In this document: positions 1 to 5,538 of the stretch, in pieces
Position numbering within the stretch: position 1 is the stretch's first letter
Layout: each line of letters starts with the position of its first letter
Source of the DNA: Opitutus sp. GAS368
Lineage (GTDB): Bacteria; Verrucomicrobiota; Verrucomicrobiae; Opitutales; UBA953
Assembly (NCBI GenBank): GCA_943332745.1
Contig: CALQQQ010000089.1
Coordinates: 1-5,538, forward strand
Length of the DNA stretch: 5,538 nt
Direction of reading: 5' to 3'
Made by a program: the position numbers and the translations under genes
The notes under the pieces: generated by a model
What the model was told of the DNA's origin: nothing
Database searches by the model: none
What the model saw: the letters and a program-made list of their open reading frames with translations, nothing else

Positions 1-372
1 GAGCCGGCGATCGTGGTCATCATGCTCGGTACCAACGACACCAAGCCGCAGAACTGGAAGTTCGAGGCCGAGTTTGACGCCGACTACCGCGAGCTCGTGA
101 AGTCTTTCCAGTCTTTGAAGTCCAAGCCGAAGGTGTTCGTCTGCCGCCCGGTGCCGGTCCCCGGTAAGGGGAACTACGGCATCAACGAAGAGAACATTCA
201 GAAGGAGATCCCGCGCGTCGACGCACTCGCTAAGGAGTTGGGCTGCGGCGTGATCGACATGCACGCGGCGCTGGAGAAAACCCCGGAGCTGCTACCCGAC
301 CGCGTGCACCCGAACACCGCGGGTGCGGGCGAGATGGCTAAGGCTGCGGCCAAGGCGATCGCAGGCAAGTAA
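1..372 (+). CDS. SGNH/GDSL-type esterase, C-terminal part (5' end cut by window)
   Basis: The frame is open from base 1 to the TAA at 370-372 and gives 123 residues; the true start lies upstream of the window. Two SGNH-hydrolase blocks are visible. Block III is the G-x-N-D motif (GTND, residues 10-13 of the fragment), whose Asn helps form the oxyanion hole. Block V is D-x-x-H (DRVHPN, Asp100 and His103, bases 298-309), the Asp and His of the catalytic triad. Block I with the nucleophilic Ser (GDS) and block II with its Gly must lie upstream. Between the blocks is a stretch with KVFVCRPVPVPGKGNYGINE, typical of GDSL esterases found next to carbohydrate-degradation genes in planctomycetes, verrucomicrobia and Bacteroidetes. 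Family knowledge suggests hydrolysis of acetyl or acyl esters, possibly on sugars, often outside the cytoplasm. The substrate and any signal peptide cannot be judged from this fragment. The gene converges on the helicase gene with only three bases between the two stop codons. Confidence 0.9.
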   Translation, partial: EPAIVVIMLGTNDTKPQNWKFEAEFDADYRELVKSFQSLKSKPKVFVCRPVPVPGKGNYGINEENIQKEIPRVDALAKELGCGVIDMHAALEKTPELLPDRVHPNTAGAGEMAKAAAKAIAGK

Positions 373-375
373 GCC

Positions 376-2742
376 TCAGCGGCGTGAAGCCGGTGGGCCG
401 AGGATGCGCCCGAGCACTTCTTGGGCCGCTGCTCGTAGTTCCTGCCAGCGTTGAGACGGGTGGGCGGGCCCGTGCGCGATGAGTTGCAGCGTGCTGCGCC
501 ATTCCAAGACGGCGCGTTCGAGGTCGCCTTGGCCCGGCCCGTGGCCGTCGGCGCCGAGTGGTGGAATCTTGCCGTGCAGGGCGAAGCCCTTGAGTGCCTC
601 GGCGCAGCCTTCGCCGAACCCAGCGGGCAGCCCTTCGCGCAGATACCCTTCGGCGGTAAGGGATTTATAGGCCAGACGGCAGCAAGCGCCGAGGCGGCTG
701 GAATTACGTCCGGCCGAGGCCACGCGTTCGCCCGCGCGGAGCTCGGCGAGGTCCCAGGCAATCGCGTGGGTGTCGTACGCCAGATCTTCGAGGGCAGCGG
801 CGACCGCGAGGCCTTCGCCGTGCTGGAAGAGTGAGGCGACGTGACCACGTTCGGTCGGTCGCCCGGCGGTGTCGATTAGTCCGAGCTTCTTCCAGAGACG
901 TCCAGCGCGGGCTGTGTGGAGGGTGCCGCCGCCGAGGACTTCGCGCAGGTTGATATCCTGCTTCTCGACCTGTCGGCGCGGTGGATTAATCAGCGGATGA
1001 TTATCCGCATCAGGCCAGACGCGGACATCGGCGCGGGAGTAGTCCAGCTTCACTTGGACGCTGTCGCGACCGAGGAAGATTCCGCCGTGAGCCAGCCCGC
1101 CCTGGGTGAGCTTGGGGAGCAGCGGCAGGATTTCCTTCTCGAGGAGTTCGAGTTTCCAGGTACGAGGACGGACTTGGCCGCCTTCAAGTCGGCGCAGGGA
1201 CTTCAGGAGCCAATCCGCCGGCGTGAGTTGCGAGGCTCCGGCTTCCTTGGGGAAGTGGGCGAGTGTGATTGTACGTCCGTAGCGCAGGCCTTCGCTCGTC
1301 TCGAGTTTGCAGGGCGTACCGTAGGGCAGGGCGCGTAGCGAATCAGGCTTGGTGAGGGCGGGATGCCACGTGCCTTTGACGAAGATGAGCGCTTGCGAGA
1401 GCGGGACGAGGTGTGTCGGCCGTTCGCGTTGCCAGGTGCCGTTTCGTCCGCAGATTTCGTCGATATGTCGCGTGGCGCCAGCTGGCGCGACGGGTGTATC
1501 GGTCGGTAGGTCTTCGTCCAGACGGTCGAGCGCGAGGTCGATTGGCTCACGGGTGAACAGCGCCTGGGCCAGTTTGGCGGCGGCCGCTTTTGGGTCTTCA
1601 GCTCGACGCATCAGCGAGAGGAAGGCTGGCCAGTCGAGGGCCTCGCAGCGTTTGAGCTGGAGGGGTTTGGCTTCACCGAGGCGGGGGCTGTCGCCGGTCC
1701 AGAGCGCGAAGCCGCGGTCATCGAGTCCACGGCGGCCGGCGCGTCCAAACATCTGGAGGAGTTCGTCGGGGCGGACTTCGCGTTCGGCGTGTTCGGCGGC
1801 GTAGCGTCGATCGGGAACCAATACAGAGCGGAGCGAGAAATTGATTCCTGAGGCAAGTCCGGTCGTCGCGACGACCACGCTCAGTTTGCCGGCCTTGGCC
1901 CAAGGTTCGATGAGTTCGGTGCGTTGGTCGAAGGTCAGGCCGCTATGATGGAGCCCGACCCCTTGGCGGAGGAGGCGATTCATGTCATCGCCGGCCATGG
2001 TGCGCTGGCTGGGTGAGAGTGGCGGGCCGTTGCCGAGGGGGAGGCCGGCGGCGATGTCGCGGGCAATCTGTTCGGCGGCCCGGCGGCGGGGCGCAAAGAC
2101 CAAGATCGGGCCGAGGTCAGCCAGCACCGCCCGGATGACGGCTCGGGCGATGTGGCCCTTGATGCCGGCCGGCTCTCGGGTCTCCAGGGCGTCCAGGGAC
2201 ACCTCCTCAAGGGGGATGGGCCGGGTGTGCTCCTCAATGAGGGTTACCTTGCGGCCGAGGCTGCGCAGCCATTCCGCGACCGCCTTAGGGTTGGAGACGC
2301 TGCCGCTGAGCAGGAGGAGCTGGGTGGAGGGTGGGGCAATGGCTAGGACCGTCTCGTAGGCCGCCCCGCGGCGGCTGTCGGCCAACATCTGGTATTCGTC
2401 CACCACCAGCAGCTCGGGGTGCCTTCCTTCGAGGAAGCGGTGGCGTTGGGTCTCCAGGGTGGCCACCACCACCGGAGCGCCCAGGTTGTCGCTGACGTCC
2501 CCAGTCGCGATACCGACATCCCAGCCAAGGGCCAGCCATTCGGCCCGCTTGTCGTTGGCCAAGGCGCGGGTCGGGACGGTGTAGACCGCCTGGCCGCGAT
2601 GCCCCCCTTTGATCAGAAGTTCGAAGACGTGGGTCTTGCCAGCGCCGGTCGGGGCTTGGATGACCACATCCTCTCCTTGGCGGAGGGCGCGGAGGGCGTC
2701 CTGCTGCCAGAGGTCGGGGAGAATGAGCCGTGAGTCCGACAT
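376..2742 (-). CDS. Ski2-like superfamily 2 DExH/DEAD-box helicase
   Basis: Complete 788-residue protein, an ATP-dependent RNA or DNA helicase/translocase, presumably cytoplasmic. Core motifs appear in the expected order: Q-like region with Gln14 (LWQQDAL), Walker A APTGAGKT (30-37), motif Ia TVPTRAL (55-61), motif II DEYQ (115-118), motif III SGS (146-148), motif IV ILVFAPRRR (213-221), then GVGLHHSG (261-268), motif V ATTGLASGINF (292-302) and motif VI QMFGRAGRRG (330-339). The HHSG and ASGINF forms place it in the Ski2-like group (Hel308, Mtr4, Ski2) rather than among ordinary DEAD-box proteins. Residues 350-788 carry no domain I can name with certainty. Residues 616-652 (LGLIDTAGRPTERGHVAS and on) look like the helical region that follows the core in this group. 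The start is bounded: an in-frame TGA (2755-2757) lies four codons upstream of the ATG, and the next starts would fall within the Q/Walker A region. No frameshift is seen. Its role (RNA decay, repair or defence) cannot be decided from the neighbours, which are unrelated. Confidence 0.93.
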   Translation of the reverse strand: MSDSRLILPDLWQQDALRALRQGEDVVIQAPTGAGKTHVFELLIKGGHRGQAVYTVPTRALANDKRAEWLALGWDVGIATGDVSDNLGAPVVVATLETQRHRFLEGRHPELLVVDEYQMLADSRRGAAYETVLAIAPPSTQLLLLSGSVSNPKAVAEWLRSLGRKVTLIEEHTRPIPLEEVSLDALETREPAGIKGHIARAVIRAVLADLGPILVFAPRRRAAEQIARDIAAGLPLGNGPPLSPSQRTMAGDDMNRLLRQGVGLHHSGLTFDQRTELIEPWAKAGKLSVVVATTGLASGINFSLRSVLVPDRRYAAEHAEREVRPDELLQMFGRAGRRGLDDRGFALWTGDSPRLGEAKPLQLKRCEALDWPAFLSLMRRAEDPKAAAAKLAQALFTREPIDLALDRLDEDLPTDTPVAPAGATRHIDEICGRNGTWQRERPTHLVPLSQALIFVKGTWHPALTKPDSLRALPYGTPCKLETSEGLRYGRTITLAHFPKEAGASQLTPADWLLKSLRRLEGGQVRPRTWKLELLEKEILPLLPKLTQGGLAHGGIFLGRDSVQVKLDYSRADVRVWPDADNHPLINPPRRQVEKQDINLREVLGGGTLHTARAGRLWKKLGLIDTAGRPTERGHVASLFQHGEGLAVAAALEDLAYDTHAIAWDLAELRAGERVASAGRNSSRLGACCRLAYKSLTAEGYLREGLPAGFGEGCAEALKGFALHGKIPPLGADGHGPGQGDLERAVLEWRSTLQLIAHGPAHPSQRWQELRAAAQEVLGRILGPPASRR

Positions 2743-2837
2743 GGCGACTTTCCATCAAAGCGTGGACGGCCTTAGACGCAAGCCGAGGGGGTTTGCGGTT
2801 GCGAGATTTCCGCTGACCATGCTACGACCCTTGTCGC
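2743..2837. promoter_or_regulatory. Divergent intergenic region with the presumed promoters of helicase and ppc
   Basis: These 95 bases separate the start codons of two genes that point away from each other, so promoters for both should lie here unless one reaches into a coding region. I see no convincing -35/-10 pair on either strand. The only small structure is the pentamer TTGCG twice in direct order (2793-2797 and 2799-2803), with its inverse CGCAA at 2777-2781. This could be an operator-like element but is short enough to be chance. There is a run of five G at 2787-2791. No Shine-Dalgarno precedes ppc. The call rests on gene arrangement, not on recognised promoter motifs. Confidence 0.4.
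2748..2753 (-). promoter_or_regulatory. Weak ribosome binding site of the helicase gene
   Basis: On the minus strand GGAAAG lies five bases before the ATG at 2742-2740. It is only a partial match to the anti-Shine-Dalgarno complement. It is nevertheless well placed and supports the chosen start, which is also the first possible start after the in-frame TGA at 2755-2757. Confidence 0.4.
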
Positions 2838-5538
2838 ATGGCCATTAGCACCGATCTCGCCCGCGGGCTTAAGAAAGTCGACAAGGACCTCGACTTCATG
2901 ATGACGTGCTTTGTCGAGGTGCTCGAGCAGCTCGACCACAAGGACCTCGCCGGCACCTTGCCGTGGATGGGTAAACGCAAGCTGCGCGGGGTGCAGATCT
3001 TTTCCTATCGCGGCGTGCAGGCCTATTCGATCGCCTTCCAGCTCCTTAACATGGTCGAGGAAAATGCTTCCGCGCAGTCCAAGCGACTCCGCGAAGACAA
3101 GCATGGTCTCGCCTCTGATCCCGGTTCGTGGGGTCGTGCGCTCCGCGCCCTGAGTGAGGCCGGCCTGACCGACAAGCAGATCGCTAAGCGCCTCAACCGC
3201 ATGCGCGTCGAGCCCGTGCTCACCGCGCACCCGACGGAAGCCAAGCGCGCCACGGTCCTCGAAATCCACCGCGAAATTTACAAGCTGTTGGTCCGTCGCG
3301 AGAACAACATGTGGACCGTCGCCGAACAGCGTGCGATCCGCGAGGAGATTAAGGTCGCGCTCGAGCGTCTCTGGCGCACCGGCGAAATTTATCACCAGAA
3401 GCCCGACGTCGCATCGGAGCTCCGGAATATTAATTACTTCCTCTCGAAAGTCTTCCCGGACGCCGTGGTCAGCATGGACCTGCGCCTGCGTCAGGCCTGG
3501 GAAGAAGCAGGCTTCGATCCCGCCCGCGTCGAGCACCCGGATTCATTGCCCCAGATTGCTCTGGGTACTTGGGTGGGTGGAGACCGCGACGGCCACCCAC
3601 TAGTCACGGCGGAAGTCACCGCCCGCGCCCTGAATCTCTTCCGCACCACCGCCGTCGCCATTTGCAACGAACGCCTCGAGACCCTCGGACAGCGCCTCTC
3701 TCTCGGCGATCACCTGCAAGAGCCGCCGCCCGTATTCCTGCGGCAGGTCGCCAAGCACGCCGCTGCTCACGGCGAAGCCGGTGCGGACGCCGTCAGCCGC
3801 AACATCGGCGAAACTTGGCGTCAGTACATCAACTTGACGCGTCTTCGCCTGCCGAACGCCGAAGGCGAACTGGGGGCCGGTCAGCACCGCACCCCCGAGG
3901 GCGTTATCGCCGACCTGCTGTTCCTGCGCGAGACCTTGATTGAAGTCGGCGCGGGTCGCATCGCCCGCGCAGAGCTCGATCCGCTCCTGCGCTTTCTCCG
4001 CACCTTTGGTTTCCACATGGCTGTCCTGGATATCCGCCAGAATAGTGCCTTCCACGATAAAGCCATCGGCCAGCTCCTCGCCGCCACTGGCCAGGACGAT
4101 ACCCACTATGCGCAGTGGGACGAATCGCGCCGCCTTGGCTTCCTCGACTCCGAACTGCGCTCGACCCGTCCATTCATGCGCGAGCAGGCCAGTATCGGTA
4201 CGGAGGCCGACGCCGTGGTCGCCTGCCACCGGACGCTCGTCACGCATATCGAGCAGTATGGCTCCGCCGGCCTGGGTTCGCTAATCGTTAGTATGACCCG
4301 CTCGGTCTCGGACCTGCTGTCCGTCTACTTGCTTGCCCGCGAAGCTGGACTGACCGCTGGCGGTGCGGAGGACGCCTACTGTCTCCTCCCTGTCGTCCCG
4401 CTCTTCGAGACGATTGGCGACCTTGAGCGTAGCACCGGCATCATGGACTCTTTCCTGTCGCATCCGATGACCAAGCGCACACTGCAGGCCCGCCGCGACG
4501 CCGGCATCACCGACGGTCTCACGCAGCAGGTGATGATCGGCTATTCCGACTCCAATAAGGATGGCGGCATCCTGGCCTCGCTCTGGAACCTTTACCGCGC
4601 CCAGCAGAACCTCGCCGCTGTCGGCGAGAAGCATGGTGTCCGCATCGTCTTCTTCCATGGCCGTGGCGGCACCATCTCCCGCGGCGCCGGCCCGACCCAC
4701 CGCTTCATCGACGCGCTTCCGCAGGGCTCGATTCAAGGCGAGATGCGTGTCACCGAGCAAGGTGAGAGCATCACCCAGAAGTACGCCAACCACATCACCG
4801 CTGTGAATAATCTCGAGCTGCTGACCGCTGGCGTGACTCAGAATACCTTCCTGCACGACGTCGCCGTCCGTAGTGAGACTGCGCAATCGAAGGTCATGGA
4901 CCGCCTCGCTGAATTCTCCCGTGAGGCCTACCAGTCGCTCATCCAGACCCCGCGCTTCATTGATTTCTTCCGCCAGGCCACTCCGATCGATGTCATCGAA
5001 GCCAGCCGTATCGGCTCGCGCCCGTCCCGTCGTACCGGCGCCGCCTCGCTCGAGGACTTGCGTGCCATCCCGTGGGTCTTCGCCTGGAGTCAGGCACGCT
5101 TCTATCTCTCCGGCTGGTATGGCGTTGGCTCCGCGCTGGCCCGCCTTAAGGAAGAAGACCCCAAGGGCTTCGAGGTCATCCGTAAGAACTTCGACGGCTG
5201 GCCGCCCCTGCGCTATATGCTCAAGAACGCTTCCACCAGCGTCTTGGCGTCCAATCGTAGCATGATGAAGCTCTACGGAGCGCTCGTCACCGATAAGAAG
5301 CTCCGCAGCCTCTTCCTGAACCGTATCCTCGCCGAGCACAACCTGACCCGCAAGATGCTCGACGAGCTTTCTGGTTCGAAGCTCAGCGAGGGCCGTCCGC
5401 GTCTCCGCAAAGTCATTGCGCTGCGCGAGGCTGCCATCGACCTCCTGCACGAACAACAGGTCGCGTTGCTCAAGGACTGGCGCAAGAAGGTGGCCGATGG
5501 CGACCGCAAGGAAGCCGATGCGCAATTACCGCAGATGC
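2838..5538 (+). CDS. ppc: Phosphoenolpyruvate carboxylase (3' end cut by window)
   Basis: Converts phosphoenolpyruvate and bicarbonate to oxaloacetate and phosphate, a cytoplasmic anaplerotic reaction feeding the TCA cycle; family members are usually homotetramers. The window holds 900 codons without a stop. E. coli PEPC has 883 residues, and alignment suggests only a short C-terminal tail is missing. Signatures in order: VLTAHPTEAKRAT with catalytic His131 (E. coli His138), GTWVGGDRDGHPLVT (243-257), LDIRQNS with Arg400, VMIGYSDSNKDGG with Lys574 (E. coli Lys546), FHGRGGTISRG with His607, Arg609 and Arg615 (E. coli His579, Arg581, Arg587), RVTEQGE (637-643), GSRPSRR (726-732) and LRAIPWVFAWSQAR (741-754). 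The catalytic set is complete. The ATG at 2838 is the first possible start after an in-frame TGA (2814-2816), although no Shine-Dalgarno precedes it. The C-terminal regulatory part is divergent: Ser805 appears to replace the effector-binding Lys773 of E. coli, while Arg863 matches Arg832. Codons strongly favour C in third position, and TTA, CTA and TCA are nearly absent. Confidence 0.97.
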   Translation, partial: MAISTDLARGLKKVDKDLDFMMTCFVEVLEQLDHKDLAGTLPWMGKRKLRGVQIFSYRGVQAYSIAFQLLNMVEENASAQSKRLREDKHGLASDPGSWGRALRALSEAGLTDKQIAKRLNRMRVEPVLTAHPTEAKRATVLEIHREIYKLLVRRENNMWTVAEQRAIREEIKVALERLWRTGEIYHQKPDVASELRNINYFLSKVFPDAVVSMDLRLRQAWEEAGFDPARVEHPDSLPQIALGTWVGGDRDGHPLVTAEVTARALNLFRTTAVAICNERLETLGQRLSLGDHLQEPPPVFLRQVAKHAAAHGEAGADAVSRNIGETWRQYINLTRLRLPNAEGELGAGQHRTPEGVIADLLFLRETLIEVGAGRIARAELDPLLRFLRTFGFHMAVLDIRQNSAFHDKAIGQLLAATGQDDTHYAQWDESRRLGFLDSELRSTRPFMREQASIGTEADAVVACHRTLVTHIEQYGSAGLGSLIVSMTRSVSDLLSVYLLAREAGLTAGGAEDAYCLLPVVPLFETIGDLERSTGIMDSFLSHPMTKRTLQARRDAGITDGLTQQVMIGYSDSNKDGGILASLWNLYRAQQNLAAVGEKHGVRIVFFHGRGGTISRGAGPTHRFIDALPQGSIQGEMRVTEQGESITQKYANHITAVNNLELLTAGVTQNTFLHDVAVRSETAQSKVMDRLAEFSREAYQSLIQTPRFIDFFRQATPIDVIEASRIGSRPSRRTGAASLEDLRAIPWVFAWSQARFYLSGWYGVGSALARLKEEDPKGFEVIRKNFDGWPPLRYMLKNASTSVLASNRSMMKLYGALVTDKKLRSLFLNRILAEHNLTRKMLDELSGSKLSEGRPRLRKVIALREAAIDLLHEQQVALLKDWRKKVADGDRKEADAQLPQM

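Noticed and set aside
380..392. Hairpin CGGC-GTGAA-GCCG near the convergent gene ends
   Set aside because: The stem has only four pairs, no T tract follows on either strand, and it lies within helicase coding sequence, so it is not called a terminator.
198..848. 216-codon ORF on the minus strand overlapping the esterase and the helicase 3' end
   Set aside because: It is out of frame with the helicase and overlaps two well-supported genes. Its composition (rich in Ala, Pro, Ser and Arg) is that of a GC-rich shadow frame.
376..2742. Helicase as part of a defence system
   Set aside because: No nuclease, methylase, toxin or other defence gene is adjacent; the neighbours are an esterase and ppc. 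A helicase alone does not support the claim.
2799..2828. Possible -35/-10 pair for ppc (TTGCGA, then TACGAC about 18 bases later)
   Set aside because: The match to TATAAT is poor and the -10 would sit only about ten bases from the ATG, too weak to call as a promoter.
2772..3536. 254-codon ORF on the minus strand
   Set aside because: It is antisense to the N-terminal part of ppc, including the catalytic His131 motif, and runs only by chance into the intergenic spacer.
3600..4247. 215-codon ORF on the minus strand
   Set aside because: It has the same codon-aligned antisense shadow pattern over ppc and no motifs of its own.
4281..5525. 414-codon ORF on the minus strand
   Set aside because: It is codon-aligned antisense to ppc, whose translation shows PEPC signatures throughout this stretch. 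The minus-strand protein shows no recognisable family motif.

Overview
The window is a compact, GC-rich stretch of bacterial chromosome. It holds three protein genes, two of them cut by the window edges. No RNA gene, mobile element, CRISPR array or long repeat is visible. The gene styles (a planctomycete/verrucomicrobial-looking SGNH esterase, a Ski2-like helicase with a DEYQ motif II, and a bacterial-type PEP carboxylase whose start lacks a Shine-Dalgarno) fit a high-GC Verrucomicrobiota member, perhaps an Opitutales relative. That assignment rests on family resemblance from memory and is tentative.

Layout: positions 1-372 (+) are the C-terminal 123 residues of an SGNH/GDSL hydrolase. Three bases later, convergent to it, lies a complete 788-residue superfamily 2 helicase of the Ski2-like type (376-2742, -). 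A 95-bp divergent spacer (2743-2837) separates it from ppc, phosphoenolpyruvate carboxylase (2838 to the right edge, +). ppc has 900 codons in the window and is probably short of its stop by only some tens of bases. It covers nearly half the window and has no stop codon here, so a search limited to stop-terminated ORFs would miss it. The long minus-strand ORFs lying over it are codon-aligned shadows.

The three genes do not form an operon or an obvious system. They are a probable secreted or periplasmic carbohydrate/acyl esterase, a nucleic-acid helicase of unknown cellular role, and the anaplerotic enzyme that makes oxaloacetate. Nothing here supports a defence island or a new multi-gene system. 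The points most worth a second look are the roughly 440-residue C-terminal part of the helicase, the altered allosteric region of the PEP carboxylase, and the short divergent promoter region.
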